DNA of 64,000 bases from Pseudanabaena sp. (GCA_003249035.1 QBMK01000009.1:106528-170527); one strand, 5' to 3'. Positions 9,402 to 19,187 are shown, counted from the stretch's first letter. Translations and numbers: made by a program. The notes: generated from the sequence alone by a model not told the origin.

Positions 9402-9923
9402 ATGCCTGAAACTATTCCGACAGTATATTCCACCCTATTCTTAACAATCCTGTTGTTTTATGGGTTAGTTTCTTTTTTGCGTGGTTCAATCCGCGATCGC
9501 ACAACTGATGCATTGTTCTCTGTTGGAAACCTTACGGATGATCGCCTTTTGAAACAAGTTCGCGATCATTTTCAACAAAGAGCTTATAAAGTAGTTGAGA
9601 TTGATCCAGAACGGGATGTTGCCAATCTCTCAGGGCAAGTCAAACCAAGTCTTTTTTTGGCAATATTTCTGACAATACTAGCGGCAGTTGGTTTAATTTG
9701 TTTGGGGGTAGTTTTGGGTATTTTAATTCCTGATCTAGTAAATCTTTGGTTATGGTTGACAATCTTGTCTCCAATCGCTGGCGTGTTTTATTGGCAAGGT
9801 ACTCCGCGAGAGCGTAAAGTTAGTTTGCAACTTTTGCCTGAGACGAGACTTAAGGTTCGTGCACACAAAGACGAAATCGAAGAATTGCAGCGATCGCTAA
9901 AACTAGAAAAAATAGATCATTAA
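9402..9923 (+). CDS. CCB1-like (DUF3529) cofactor assembly protein of complex C
   Basis: This is a 173-residue membrane protein with one N-terminal helix (about 8-26), a short soluble segment containing FQQRAYKVVEIDPERDVANL, and two further helices (about 79-104 and 110-128) followed by FYWQGTPRERKVSLQLLPE. This layout matches the cyanobacterial DUF3529/CCB1 family, related to the Arabidopsis factor needed for covalent heme c_i attachment to cytochrome b6 of the b6f complex. The C-terminal tail is charged and cytoplasmic. The identification rests on layout and remembered family sequence, without an alignment. Confidence 0.75.
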   Translation: MPETIPTVYSTLFLTILLFYGLVSFLRGSIRDRTTDALFSVGNLTDDRLLKQVRDHFQQRAYKVVEIDPERDVANLSGQVKPSLFLAIFLTILAAVGLICLGVVLGILIPDLVNLWLWLTILSPIAGVFYWQGTPRERKVSLQLLPETRLKVRAHKDEIEELQRSLKLEKIDH

Positions 9924-10038
9924 AAGATATTGGGCGATGCCCACCCTACCTCCTACTAATAAAAATAGCGCCAAATAAAATTGCAGCTATTTTTTATACT
10001 AGATATTAGATAGTTATACAAAAAATCATTGGTACTTC

Positions 10039-11457
10039 ATGACTACTGTTTTAACCAGTCAAAAATCAGAGACTGTTCTTACGAATTCACTGAAAAATAC
10101 TACTTCAAGCTTAGATAGCTTGTCACCTAATCAACAGCTTTTGCCTTTAACTACTGTAGTTAATTCTAGTGATCATCTAGAAATTGGTGGTTGTGATGTG
10201 GTGGACTTAGTTCGTCAATATGGTTCACCACTTTATATTTTAGATGAAGTCAGCCTCAGAACTGCTTGTCAGCAATATCGGGATGCCTTTTCTAAGCATT
10301 ATCAAGGGCAGTCACAAGTTTTATATGCTTCAAAAGCTTGGAGTTGTCTAGCAGTTTGTGCGATCGTTGGCTCTGAAGGGTTAGGAATCGATGTCGTATC
10401 AGCAGGTGAAATCTTGACCGCACTAGGGGCTGATGTTTCACCAAGTTTGATTTATTTTCACGGCAACAATAAATCTGCCGATGAACTAAGCTATGCCCTA
10501 GAATCTGGCTGTACGATCGTAGTTGATAACTGGCATGAGCTAAAAACTTTGGATCTCCTTGCCAAAGAGCAATCTCTTGCAGTGAATTTTACTGCGCCGC
10601 GCACCATGTTGCGTCTTACCCCTGGGATCGAATGTCATACCCATGAATACATCCAAACAGGACATATTGATAGCAAATTTGGCTTTGATCCCAATGAAAT
10701 CGAATCGGTATTTGCTTTTGTAGCCAAGTCTAGCCTTAACTGTATTGGTATCCATGCTCATATTGGTTCGCAAATCTTTGAACTGCAACCACATCAAGAT
10801 ATTGGTGGTGTGATGGTGCAATGGTTTAAACTTGCGATTGAAAAATATGGTTTGAAGTTTTCAGAGCTAAATATTGGTGGTGGACTAGGGATTCGCTATG
10901 TTGAATCCGATGATCCCCCTAGCATCGAAGACTGGGTACAAACTGTCAGTGCTGGTGTAAATGATGCATTTGTTGCCTCAGGTTTAGCCTTACCAAAATT
11001 ACTCTGCGAACCAGGGCGATCGCTAGTGGGATCGACTTGTGTGACAGCTTATACAATCGGTGGCAGCAAGACTGTTCCTGATATTCGCACCTATATAACC
11101 GTAGATGGCGGAATGTCAGACAATCCTCGTCCGATCACCTATCAGTCTAAATATCGGGCTGTGGTGGCAAATCACATGAGTGCTGGCTTGTCGCAAACTG
11201 TGACAATCGCAGGTAAGCATTGCGAATCAGGTGATATTTTAATAAAGGATATTCAACTACCTGCGACTAATGCTGGAGATATTCTCGTTGTATTTGGAAC
11301 AGGCGCATACAATTACAGCATGGCATCAAATTACAATCGTTTACCGAAGCCTGCGGCAGTCATTGTTGGAGCTGGCGAATCCAGTTTAATCATTAAACGA
11401 GAAACTCGTGAGGATTTATTGCGTCAAGATTGTCTGCCCGAGAGATTACGGAAGTAG
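10039..11457 (+). CDS. lysA: Diaminopimelate decarboxylase
   Basis: The 472-residue PLP enzyme makes lysine from meso-diaminopimelate in the last lysine-biosynthesis step. The PLP-binding Lys is in VLYASKAWS (about residue 99). Other fold-type III features are the HIGSQ segment, the GGGLGIRY glycine loop, CEPGRSLV, and the C-terminal GTGAYNYSMASNYN that closes the dimeric active site. The N-terminus has an extra stretch of about 45 Ser/Thr-rich residues before the conserved core (DHLEIGGCDVVDLVRQYGSP), as in other cyanobacterial LysA proteins. It lies 36 bases upstream of cdaA and is likely co-transcribed with cdaA and uppS. Confidence 0.97.
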   Translation: MTTVLTSQKSETVLTNSLKNTTSSLDSLSPNQQLLPLTTVVNSSDHLEIGGCDVVDLVRQYGSPLYILDEVSLRTACQQYRDAFSKHYQGQSQVLYASKAWSCLAVCAIVGSEGLGIDVVSAGEILTALGADVSPSLIYFHGNNKSADELSYALESGCTIVVDNWHELKTLDLLAKEQSLAVNFTAPRTMLRLTPGIECHTHEYIQTGHIDSKFGFDPNEIESVFAFVAKSSLNCIGIHAHIGSQIFELQPHQDIGGVMVQWFKLAIEKYGLKFSELNIGGGLGIRYVESDDPPSIEDWVQTVSAGVNDAFVASGLALPKLLCEPGRSLVGSTCVTAYTIGGSKTVPDIRTYITVDGGMSDNPRPITYQSKYRAVVANHMSAGLSQTVTIAGKHCESGDILIKDIQLPATNAGDILVVFGTGAYNYSMASNYNRLPKPAAVIVGAGESSLIIKRETREDLLRQDCLPERLRK

Positions 11458-11493
11458 TTAGTTGTATTTCAGTTGTGAATGAGAGGACTATGA

Positions 11494-12381
11494 ATGCAGT
11501 GGTTTAATATCAGCTCAATTGCATTCATTATGAGGGCGATCGATATCCTTGCGGTATTGGGATTGATCTACCTGATGCTCTCTCTCAGCAATGATCGCCG
11601 CACGCTACTAATGGTGCGAGGGATCATTTTTTTGCTAATTGCTAGCGTTTTGAGCGATCGCCTTGGTATGCGATTGCTCAATTTTGTTCTCGATAAATTA
11701 TTGGTTGGTGCAGCCGTGGCGATGGCGGTGATTTTGCAGCCAGAGCTACGGCGATTTCTAGAAAGGCTGGGACGAGGAGATCTACTTTCCTTAATTCAAC
11801 CGACAATTAATCGGCGATCACCTGTTGAGACAGACTCAGTAATTGAAGAAATTAATGATGCTGTGATTGAACTATCGCAAAATCGTACTGGCGCATTGAT
11901 GATTATTGAGACGGGTGAACCCATTGACGATCGCGATTTTTCAGTACCAGGGGTGAGACTTAACGCCTTATTATCAAAAGAGCTGTTGCATACAATATTT
12001 CAGACTTCGACGCTTTTGCATGATGGAGCGATCTTGATTCGAGAGGATCGGATTCTGGCGGCTGGTGTGATTTTGCCGATTTCTGAACGAGCCGCCTCGC
12101 GCGAAATTGGTACTAGACACCGTGCGGCGATGGGCATTACCGATCGCGTCAGAAATTGCTTTTGTATTGTCGTTTCGGAAGAGACAGGATCGATCGCAAT
12201 CGCGGAAAATGGCATACTAGATCGTCCGATTTCCAGTAGTCGGCTGCGAGAAATATTAGAAACTAAACTTGGTAATAATCGTCCAACTTCTTTAGGAAGA
12301 ACAGTACCGCGCTTTAATTGGCTCTGGTCAGACTCGATTCTCAAAAATATGGTAAGTCGAAAATCATCAGAAAAGAAATGA
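11494..12381 (+). CDS. cdaA: Diadenylate cyclase (c-di-AMP synthase), CdaA type
   Basis: The 295-residue protein has three N-terminal membrane helices (about 10-85) and a DAC domain (about 110-265). The two catalytic motifs are intact: DGA in LLHDGAILI and RHR in GTRHRAAMG. It joins two ATP molecules into cyclic di-AMP, which in cyanobacteria is tied to potassium and osmotic balance and to night survival. The stop codon overlaps the uppS start in an ATGA arrangement, indicating translational coupling. No regulator of the CdaR type is adjacent. Confidence 0.96.
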   Translation: MQWFNISSIAFIMRAIDILAVLGLIYLMLSLSNDRRTLLMVRGIIFLLIASVLSDRLGMRLLNFVLDKLLVGAAVAMAVILQPELRRFLERLGRGDLLSLIQPTINRRSPVETDSVIEEINDAVIELSQNRTGALMIIETGEPIDDRDFSVPGVRLNALLSKELLHTIFQTSTLLHDGAILIREDRILAAGVILPISERAASREIGTRHRAAMGITDRVRNCFCIVVSEETGSIAIAENGILDRPISSSRLREILETKLGNNRPTSLGRTVPRFNWLWSDSILKNMVSRKSSEKK

Positions 12382-13121
12382 CTGCTAAGCTATTACATAC
12401 TTTGCCACAAGACCTTGATCACCAACGCTTACCAAAACATGTAGCCGTAATTATGGACGGTAACGGTCGTTGGGCAAAGCAAAAGGGTATGCCCAGAATT
12501 GCGGGTCATCGTCAAGGCGTAGATGCCTTAAAGGATTTATTGCGCTGCTGCAAGGACTGGGGAATTGCCGCACTAACGGTCTATGCTTTTTCTACAGAAA
12601 ATTGGAGCCGCCCCGCGCAAGAAGTTGATTTTTTGATGGTTTTATTTGAACGGATGTTGCGCCGAGAATTGGAAGAAATGTGCCGTGAAGGAGTACGCAT
12701 TTCCTTTGTGGGTGATCTCGATTCTTTGTCGAAGTCTTTACGCAATGAGATTGAGCGATCGCAAAATGCGACGGCAAATAATCAAGCGATTCATTTTACG
12801 GTGGCAATCAACTATGGCAGTCGGCGCGAAATTGTGAAGGTATGTCGCCAAATTGCTGAAGCAACTTTAGCTGGTGATGTTAATCCTGAAAATATTGATG
12901 AAAATCTCTTTGAGCAACATCTCTATACTGCAGGAAACCATAACCCTGACCTATTGATTCGCACTAGTGGTGAAATGCGCTTGAGTAATTTTTTGCTCTG
13001 GCAAATGGCTTATACAGAGATGTACTTTACGAATACGCTTTGGCCAGACTTTAATCGAAGTGAATTTCATCGAGCACTGGTTGACTATCAAGACCGCGAT
13101 CGACGTTTTGGTAAAGTCTAA
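12378..13121 (+). CDS. uppS: Isoprenyl (undecaprenyl) diphosphate synthase
   Basis: The chosen ATG at 12378 overlaps the cdaA stop by four bases and gives 247 residues. A longer frame upstream would run into cdaA. The cis-prenyltransferase signature [13 protein letters not shown] with the catalytic Asp is near residue 25, followed by GHRQGVD. The C-terminal [20 protein letters not shown] and AYTEMYFT motifs are also intact. It condenses isopentenyl diphosphate onto farnesyl diphosphate to build the C55 lipid carrier for peptidoglycan and polysaccharide synthesis. Transcription probably ends at the hairpin at 13120-13150. Confidence 0.97.
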   Translation: MTAKLLHTLPQDLDHQRLPKHVAVIMDGNGRWAKQKGMPRIAGHRQGVDALKDLLRCCKDWGIAALTVYAFSTENWSRPAQEVDFLMVLFERMLRRELEEMCREGVRISFVGDLDSLSKSLRNEIERSQNATANNQAIHFTVAINYGSRREIVKVCRQIAEATLAGDVNPENIDENLFEQHLYTAGNHNPDLLIRTSGEMRLSNFLLWQMAYTEMYFTNTLWPDFNRSEFHRALVDYQDRDRRFGKV

Positions 13122-13150
13122 AAAAGAGGGCGCTTCGCGCCCTCTTTTTT
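13120..13150. terminator. Bidirectional intrinsic terminator between uppS and flv3
   Basis: Two 14-base perfect arms (13120-13133 and 13137-13150) surround a TTC loop. The stem is GC-rich at the apex and ends in A6 and T6 runs, so it works in both directions. The genes are convergent, and the hairpin overlaps the ends of both coding regions. Confidence 0.92.
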
Positions 13151-14897
13151 AGTAATGGTTTCCAACTTTGCGATGGTGAGCTGCAGTGAGAGATTCAGGT
13201 TTAGAAACTCTGCCTTCCTCTGCGATCGCATAAATAATCCAGTGATCGCTGCATTCCATACGGCTCATAACTTCACACTCCATGAACGCGAGAGCATCAG
13301 TAAGGATTGGTGCACCATATTTCGATAACTGGGTTTTGACACCCTCAAAGCGATCGGCACCAGGGGCAAATCGTTTTAAGAAATGCTGCATCAGTTTTGA
13401 GTAATTGCCATCTTCAAGAACGTTTAAGACAAAGCGATCGCCTACTTGCATAAATGACTCGATCGCCCGATCCTTAGCTACCGCAACGGTAAAGCCAAGA
13501 GGCTTGAAACTAGCTTGAGCCACCCAAGAAGCAAGCATCGCACTGCGAGCGCCACCTTTAGCAGCAGAGATGATATATAAACCACCTGCTAAACGCCCTA
13601 AAGCTTTGTCAAGATCGGCATCGATCGCTTTTAACTGTTTGATATTTTCCTTACGCGTGAGCAATTGTCCCAAATCAGTACCTGCCTCATCACAGGTTTG
13701 ATAAGTTGCCTCATTTGGGTTTTCGCGAACACGAATCGCTGGAAACGCAGTGACAACACCCAAATCTTTAAACCTGTTATTGAGCAAATCGATCGAGGAA
13801 TCTTGATCGCCGTGAGGTTCATATAAACCAATGACTTGCTTTTCACTCGCGGCAGCAAGAATTGCGCCGATCGCAGTTTCAGCGTGACTACTCGATGCTG
13901 GCGGTGTGCAGACGACTAAACCCGAAGCATGACCAACCAGTTCTCGTAATTCTTGTAAATCGATCGCTTTTAGATCTGCCATTTCTACTGCCACACCAGT
14001 TTTGGCGATACCACGGGCGATCGCTTGCGATAGGCGATCGCAATAGCCATAGTCAGATACATAACAAACTACGACATTCGTTTCGCCCTTAGTTTGCGCT
14101 TGGCTCCATTGGCGATAGTTTTCCGTCAGTTCTTTGATGTTGTAGCGCAGCAAGGGCCCGTGTCCATTGGCAACGATTTCCGCCTGTGGCAAGTCATCCA
14201 TCCGTTTCATCGCCGCAATTACTGACCTTGCATTGGGAGCCATCAAGCATTCGTAATAAAAGCGATAGTCAGGAGTAATTCGTTTTAAATCCTCGTCGTA
14301 AACAGCATCACTGCAATAATGCATTCCAAAAATATCGCATGTATACAAAATCGAGGTACCAAGATCAAAGGTCATCATTGTGTCGGGCCAATGCAGATTT
14401 GGTGCGTTCACAAATTGCAAAATATGACCATTGCCCAAGTCAAGCTGATCGCCGTTTTTAACAGCTTGCTGCTTAAATGGCTGATTGATCAACTCAGCAA
14501 GAAATTGCAAAGCTACTTTAGTCGCAACCACGGTGACATTGGGGGCTAATGCCAATATTTCTTTTACCAAGCCACTATGGTCTGGCTCTGTATGGCTGAT
14601 TACCAAATAGTCAATCTGGGCAGGATCGATTAGCCCTTGCAAGGTGTTGAGATATAGTTCACGAAACTTGGCGTGAGATGTATCGACTAGCGCCAGTTTT
14701 TTGCCTCGGATGATAAAAGAGTTATAGGTCGTACCATTTTGCAAGCCAAACTCGATATCAAAACGATCTCGATCCCAGTCAAGCGATCGAATCGTGGTCG
14801 TGTCAGCCGCAATTTCGGCAACTTGTATAGTGAGTCGGCGCTCAATCGGCTTCTCTGCTACATTAACAATAGAAGGAATCTCAACAGTAGCTACCAC
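13149..14897 (-). CDS. flv3: Flavodiiron protein, Flv3 type
   Basis: The 582-residue protein has three modules: a metallo-beta-lactamase-like diiron domain (about 35-265), a flavodoxin domain (about 270-415) and a C-terminal flavin-reductase domain (about 440-575). Diiron ligands are all present: HTEPDH (H, E, D, H), the His of NLHWPDTM, the Asp of CDIFGMHYC and the His of NGHGP. The intact ligands and the ending HHRKVGNHY point to Flv3 rather than Flv1 or Flv2. Flv1/Flv3 reduces O2 to water downstream of photosystem I without releasing peroxide, protecting under fluctuating light. No flv1 is seen in this window. Confidence 0.93.
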   Translation of the reverse strand: MVATVEIPSIVNVAEKPIERRLTIQVAEIAADTTTIRSLDWDRDRFDIEFGLQNGTTYNSFIIRGKKLALVDTSHAKFRELYLNTLQGLIDPAQIDYLVISHTEPDHSGLVKEILALAPNVTVVATKVALQFLAELINQPFKQQAVKNGDQLDLGNGHILQFVNAPNLHWPDTMMTFDLGTSILYTCDIFGMHYCSDAVYDEDLKRITPDYRFYYECLMAPNARSVIAAMKRMDDLPQAEIVANGHGPLLRYNIKELTENYRQWSQAQTKGETNVVVCYVSDYGYCDRLSQAIARGIAKTGVAVEMADLKAIDLQELRELVGHASGLVVCTPPASSSHAETAIGAILAAASEKQVIGLYEPHGDQDSSIDLLNNRFKDLGVVTAFPAIRVRENPNEATYQTCDEAGTDLGQLLTRKENIKQLKAIDADLDKALGRLAGGLYIISAAKGGARSAMLASWVAQASFKPLGFTVAVAKDRAIESFMQVGDRFVLNVLEDGNYSKLMQHFLKRFAPGADRFEGVKTQLSKYGAPILTDALAFMECEVMSRMECSDHWIIYAIAEEGRVSKPESLTAAHHRKVGNHY

Positions 14898-15067
14898 GAT
14901 CTTGTCTCCCTATCAGATTTTCAACTATCTCCAGTTTAATGCTTACTTTTCGACAAGTCCAATTGAATGTGCTAATTGATACTATAAGTAACTAGTCAAA
15001 AACCAAAAATTAAGTAGGTGGACTAATTCCCGCTATTTAACTTCTGGTCTATACTCCAAACCTAAAT

Positions 15068-15562
15068 ATGTCAGATCTTTATGTTTCTTGGGAAGAATAT
15101 CACGCCAATATCGAGAAATTGGCAGCCCAAATCTATCAATCCCAGTGGGAATTCGACCAAATCCTCTGTCTCGCTAGAGGTGGTTTACGCATTGGTGATA
15201 TGCTTTCGCGGATCTATGACAAACCTCTTGCCATTCTCTCGACATCTTCTTATGGTGGCAAAGATTTTCAAGAACGAGGTGATTTGACGATCGCTAGTAA
15301 TATCACTATGACCTCAGAGACACTCGGCAATAGGATTTTGCTAGTTGACGATTTAGTTGATTCGGGTGTTACCCTTGTGCGTATTCTCGAATGGCTTAAA
15401 CAACACAAAGAATTTACAATTACCGAAGTGAGATCGGCGGTTTTATGGTTTAAAGCTTGTTCTGTGGCAAAGCCTGACTATTACGTAGATTTTTTGCCCG
15501 ACAATCCTTGGATTCATCAACCTTTCGAGAAATACGAAAAGCTTCAGCCAAGCGATTTATAG
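15068..15562 (+). CDS. Type I phosphoribosyltransferase (Gpt/Hpt-like)
   Basis: The protein is 164 residues long. The PRPP-binding signature is ILLVDDLVDSGVT (about residues 95-107), and the pyrophosphate-binding loop is LARGG near residue 36. The C-terminal NPWIHQPFEKYE resembles the Trp-containing base-stacking end of xanthine-guanine phosphoribosyltransferases, so purine salvage is the likely role. Substrate choice cannot be fixed from sequence. It stands alone, divergent from flv3. Confidence 0.85.
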   Translation: MSDLYVSWEEYHANIEKLAAQIYQSQWEFDQILCLARGGLRIGDMLSRIYDKPLAILSTSSYGGKDFQERGDLTIASNITMTSETLGNRILLVDDLVDSGVTLVRILEWLKQHKEFTITEVRSAVLWFKACSVAKPDYYVDFLPDNPWIHQPFEKYEKLQPSDL

Positions 15563-15619
15563 CGATCTCCAAAACCTCTGAAAACCCTAAAAGTATTGAT
15601 CATGTTTCTGCTACAAACT

Positions 15620-15723
15620 TATACAAAAGCACAAAATGGCTACGCCATTTTGTGCTTTTAAAACCCTTACTGGGTTTGGTTTTTAATTCACAAAAGTGTC
15701 GTCACACTTTTGTGAATTGTTAT
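15620..15723 (-). repeat. Composite two-hairpin element, copy 1
   Basis: This is about 104 bases with two hairpins. One, near 15631-15655, has CACAAAATGGC arms around a TAC loop; the other, near 15686-15717, has AATTCACAAAAGTGT arms around a short loop. They are joined by a spacer containing AAAACCCTTACTGGG. It is the reverse complement of the copy at 36502-36604 and similar to the one at 26784-26885. It lies between the convergent phosphoribosyltransferase and thrC genes. Confidence 0.85.
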
Positions 15724-15815
15724 TCGGAAGATGGTTCGATGATACACCGATGTCGAAACTCATAACGCAAAAGTAATGAGCTTCGACATTGACGTTTTAT
15801 CTTTATAAAGCCAAT

Positions 15816-16916
15816 CTAAAAGCCCATTACTTTGGCGACGCTGGTAATGTCTGGGGCGATGCCCTTGTGCAATTTAGACTCGGCACAGGCGATCGCAATG
15901 TCTGGATCTTTAATACCATTGCCAGTTAACACACAGACAATCGTTGCCCCCGAAGGAATCTGATCGCTGACTTTCAGCAAACCAGCTACAGAAGCAGCAC
16001 TCGCGGGTTCACAGAAAACACCCTCTTCACCCGCTAAGAACTTGTATGCCGACAAAATCTCCACATCAGTGACACTATTAAAAGCACCACCACTCTCTTC
16101 TCTTACCTTGAGAGCTTTTGCCCAGTTTGCAGGATTACCAATTCTGATTGCAGTAGCGATCGTTTCGGGAGTATCAAAAATTTTGCCAGTTACTAATGGC
16201 GCGGAACCAGCCGCTTGAAAGCCCATCATGCGAGGTAACTTAGTAGACTTACCCAACGCATGATATTGCGAAAATCCCATCCAATAGGCGGTGATATTTC
16301 CCGCATTACCCATTGGAATGCATAGCCAGTCAGGAGCATCGCCGATCGCCTCGACAAGTTCAAAAGCAGCTGTTTTTTGTCCTTCTAAACGATAAGGATT
16401 GACTGAATTAACCAACGTGATTGGGAATTTTTCAGATATCTCCCGCACAATTTCTAGAGCTTGATCAAAGTTTCCATCGATCGCAATTACTTCTGCCCCA
16501 TAAATTAAAGCTTGGCTCAATTTCCCAAGAGCAATTTTGCCATCAGGAATTAATACAAATGCTTTAAGTCCACCACGTTTTGCATATGCTGCTGCTGCTG
16601 CCGAGGTATTGCCTGTACTTGCACAAATTACTGCTTCTGAGCCATTTTCCTTCGCTTTAGAGATCGCCATGGTCATACCGCGATCCTTAAAACTGCCTGT
16701 GGGGTTGAGTCCGTCATACTTAAGTAGGACTTTGATATTGCGTCCGAGCCTTTGACTCAGCGCGATCGCAGGAATTAATGGTGTATTACCTTCATGCAAA
16801 GTTACGATCGGAGTCTGATCTGTAACTGGCAAGTAATCGGCATAGCGACATATCAGTCCTGGCCAACCATGAGGAACCGTAGAGGCAGGGTAAAGATCGA
16901 GACGAGTATCAATCAC
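15816..16916 (-). CDS. thrC: Threonine synthase
   Basis: The PLP enzyme converts O-phosphohomoserine to threonine. The PLP Lys lies in [11 protein letters not shown], preceded by [11 protein letters not shown]; the phosphate-binding loop and the [15 protein letters not shown] segment are also intact. There is no ATG upstream of the conserved core. The GTG at 16916 follows GAAGAAAG and gives 366 residues; a TTG at 16949 would add 11 residues but has no visible ribosome-binding site. The length fits the short bacterial threonine synthases. It is monocistronic here. Confidence 0.93.
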   Translation of the reverse strand: MIDTRLDLYPASTVPHGWPGLICRYADYLPVTDQTPIVTLHEGNTPLIPAIALSQRLGRNIKVLLKYDGLNPTGSFKDRGMTMAISKAKENGSEAVICASTGNTSAAAAAYAKRGGLKAFVLIPDGKIALGKLSQALIYGAEVIAIDGNFDQALEIVREISEKFPITLVNSVNPYRLEGQKTAAFELVEAIGDAPDWLCIPMGNAGNITAYWMGFSQYHALGKSTKLPRMMGFQAAGSAPLVTGKIFDTPETIATAIRIGNPANWAKALKVREESGGAFNSVTDVEILSAYKFLAGEEGVFCEPASAASVAGLLKVSDQIPSGATIVCVLTGNGIKDPDIAIACAESKLHKGIAPDITSVAKVMGF

Positions 16917-17074
16917 GCTTTCTTCTATAAAATATTTATAAACTGTCAAATCTAGTTTAGCCTTATAGCAATTTCAAAATCCCTGCTGGGTTTGAGTTGT
17001 GCTGGCAAACAAGTATAAGCTTATATATTACTGCAAATAGTTGAAGCGATCACCAAAATAATATAGGCACTAAG

Positions 17075-17129
17075 AAAAACTCCAACATGAAAGCTAGAGC
17101 GGTTCTCCGCCTTTCGTGTTGGAGTTTTT
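17075..17129. repeat. Long hairpin upstream of thrC
   Basis: The arms 17075-17093 and 17111-17129 pair over 19 bases with one mismatch. An inner GCGG-TTCT-CCGC stem sits in the loop. The right arm ends in T5, so it could stop transcription on the plus strand, but no plus-strand gene precedes it. A minus-strand open frame across it has no family resemblance. Confidence 0.6.
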
Positions 17130-17306
17130 ATGTCGTAGCAAAAGCGGCGAAGATATCTAATCTGTTTAGCCCAAATATCGATTTTCGCAAAATGATCGAG
17201 CATGATCTTGCAGCCGAACAAGCGACATTTAATTACTACTTCTAAAAGCTTCTCAATGCAGAAGTTTAAGCGATCAGGCTACCAGTTAACTCTATGAGAA
17301 AATTAT

Positions 17307-17400
17307 AAGTACTTGTGCATTACCCAAACGCGTAAAATTGCGCCCCTACGGGGCGTAATTTTACGCGTTTGGATGTGTAATTAGTCATGTACATCTACTT
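17307..17400 (+). repeat. Hairpin element with AAGTAC ends, copy D1
   Basis: The outer ends AAGTACTTGTGCA (17307) and, on the other strand, AAGTAGATGTACA (from 17400) are imperfect inverted repeats. The inner palindrome, 17324-17372, has 23-base arms with one mismatch and a TAC loop. The copy at 46528-46629 has the same ends and layout but a changed stem in which both arms changed together. Confidence 0.85.
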
Positions 17401-17485
17401 TTGAAAACAGAATAGCAAGCCTATCACCTCGATTACTTCCTCGCTTCAGACAAGTTTAACAATCACCTTTGCCTTTGCTGGCAAG

Positions 17486-17514
17486 TAAAAAAGGACGCTT
17501 TGCGCCCTCTTCTT
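17486..17514 (-). terminator. Probable terminator of the HD-domain gene
   Basis: Reading the minus strand, AAGAGGGCGC and GCGTCCTTTTTT pair imperfectly around an AAA loop, followed by a T run. It begins directly after the HD gene stop codon. Confidence 0.7.
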
Positions 17515-18357
17515 TTATGGTTGATATTCTGGCTTTTCATGCTCAACTACAAAAACATTGGAATAGAGATGTGCCACAATCTCTTGACCTTGCTGAGTCA
17601 GCGATAAATAGTACAGAGCGTCTTTGACAAATGGATATACATTTGTCCAATAAAACTTGGGGTAGTTGCGGCGTAAGTCTCCTGGATGAGCATAACCAAG
17701 CGCTATATTCACGCCAGTTTCTTCAAACTCATAAAATAAAGCCCCTATTTTCTTAAGATAGCGGGGATCACTTAATTGGCCGATCAAATCTGCCGATCGC
17801 ACCAAACCAGCAAAATTCGTCGTATCTTGGTGGTCGCCAGTTTTTGGCACTGGAAATCTGGTCAACTCAATATTGCGGCAAATCTTCTCAGCATTAATCA
17901 AAACGTGATTAGCAAAGCGTTGATTGACAAATAGTTTAGCGCGATCGACATGGTAGGGAGTTAACCCTGCATCAGAGGCTCCTGCGGGTAACTCCACCAT
18001 CGCATCGCCAATGCCAGTCGCAAACTTACCACCTCCATCTTGAAGGCAAACTCCTTTAACATAGCCAATGTCATGACAAACAAGAGAAATAATGTAATGC
18101 AACCAATCTTCAGGAGATACTCGTCCTTCACGAATATGCTTACCGCGTAAAATTTCTTGACCGACCAGTGTTACTAAGATTGTATGTTCGACATTGTGGT
18201 ACAGCGCATCACTATTTGCGATATTTTCCAGCGCCATGCTGCCAGCCCAGCCAATGATATCTTCATAATCGTGTAGATAGCCACCATAGGTTCGACGATA
18301 TCCTAGCTTTAGTTGTTCAACAAAGTTACCGATCAACAGTTCAGTTGCATTAAACAT
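17515..18357 (-). CDS. HD-domain metalloprotein (Npun_R2479-like)
   Basis: The 280-residue protein has HD-superfamily metal-binding residues. An early His is in YHNVEHT (about 54-60), the HD pair is in LVCHDIGYVKG (about 92-103), and a later RSADLIGQLSDPRYL carries the distal Asp. The N-terminal YRRTYGGYLHDYEDIIGW is characteristic of a cyanobacterial family of predicted phosphohydrolases without a known substrate. It is not fused to other domains and has no second-messenger synthase beside it. Length and motif spacing appear complete. Confidence 0.78.
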   Translation of the reverse strand: MFNATELLIGNFVEQLKLGYRRTYGGYLHDYEDIIGWAGSMALENIANSDALYHNVEHTILVTLVGQEILRGKHIREGRVSPEDWLHYIISLVCHDIGYVKGVCLQDGGGKFATGIGDAMVELPAGASDAGLTPYHVDRAKLFVNQRFANHVLINAEKICRNIELTRFPVPKTGDHQDTTNFAGLVRSADLIGQLSDPRYLKKIGALFYEFEETGVNIALGYAHPGDLRRNYPKFYWTNVYPFVKDALYYLSLTQQGQEIVAHLYSNVFVVEHEKPEYQP

Positions 18358-18445
18358 AAATCTTCATTTACCTATGTAAAGCCAAAATCTAATCTAAATA
18401 ATAAGCCCAACTATTATTTTCAGTGAAATCGGCAATTAAATTTCC

Positions 18446-18489
18446 GTAATTCTGAATTATCAAAATTGGTTTTGATAATTCAGAATTAC
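18446..18489. repeat. Perfect 20-base palindrome
   Basis: The arms 18446-18465 and 18470-18489 are perfect inverted repeats around a TTGG loop. It is AT-rich and lies between the divergent HD-domain and lipoprotein genes, so it may be a cruciform or an operator. Unlike most hairpins here it has no GC apex. Confidence 0.75.
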
Positions 18490-18635
18490 AGAAAAATTCT
18501 TAGTAAATAAAGTGATCGCGTTACGATGGCAGCTTTACTGCTACATTTTTCAGCTACCGCAAAAAGTACTATACGAGCAATTGATAGTTAGCGTAGTATC
18601 ATTAGGTTGATAAATTTTATTTCTAAATATCAAAT

Positions 18636-19172
18636 ATGCTTAAACGCTTCGCTGGTCGTTTGCTATTGCCTGTATCGATTGCATTGGCATTAGCTTCATG
18701 TCAGCAGCCTAGTGCTACAACAACTCCTTCACCATCAGTGGCAGCTTCAGCATCTCCTACCGCCACCCCTTCCGAGTCACCCAAAGCAGATGCATCACCC
18801 AAAGCAGATGCATCACCCAAAGCAGATGCATCACCCAAAGCAGACGCATCGCCCAAAGCAGATGCTGCTCCTTCTTCGAGTAAAACTAAAGATATTGATG
18901 CTTTGGTAAAAGAAAATGCTGAGTATAAGGAAATGTATGAAGCAACTGGTGGGATCAAGTACATCGGTTTAGTCGAAACAGAAACCTGTAAAGCTTTGGA
19001 CTCAGGTGTTCCCTTTGCAACTTTAATTGACGCACTTGAAAAGGAGTTTGACAAGCAGGGCAGTTCAATGCCCGCTGATAAACTCACCAAGTTGAAAGAG
19101 TATACTGGCTTTGTCGTTGGAGCTAGTGTGGTAATCGCCTGCCCTCAACACAAAGACAAGATTAAGTCATAA
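18636..19172 (+). CDS. Lipoprotein with SPKADA repeats and DUF732-like domain
   Basis: The 178-residue protein begins with a lipoprotein signal peptide (MLKRFAGRLLLPVSIALALA, then SCQQ; lipid-modified Cys near residue 22). A Ser/Thr/Pro-rich linker follows, then five tandem SPKADA hexapeptides (about 48-77), which should be an extended, charged spacer. The C-terminal domain (about 87-178) has an ETCKALDSG segment, an amphipathic helix and a final GASVVIACPQHKD. Two Cys in such C-x-x-L-D-x-G and A-C-P-Q contexts resemble the small secreted DUF732 fold known from actinobacteria; this is a pattern-level guess. A terminator follows at 19188. Confidence 0.8.
   Translation: MLKRFAGRLLLPVSIALALASCQQPSATTTPSPSVAASASPTATPSESPKADASPKADASPKADASPKADASPKADAAPSSSKTKDIDALVKENAEYKEMYEATGGIKYIGLVETETCKALDSGVPFATLIDALEKEFDKQGSSMPADKLTKLKEYTGFVVGASVVIACPQHKDKIKS
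18777..18866 (+). repeat. Five tandem 18-base units encoding SPKADA
   Basis: The unit TCACCCAAAGCAGATGCA is repeated five times in frame with only a few synonymous changes in the last two units. Near identity suggests recent expansion by slippage, so copy number probably varies among strains. Confidence 0.95.
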
Positions 19173-19187
19173 TCACCTCAGTAAACC

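Noticed and set aside
17021..17221. Minus-strand 66-codon frame upstream of thrC
   Set aside because: It overlaps a long hairpin, has no ribosome-binding site and shows no family resemblance.
18701..19090. Antisense open frame across the lipoprotein gene
   Set aside because: It arises from the periodic SPKADA repeats on the opposite strand; the lipobox and terminator support the plus-strand gene.
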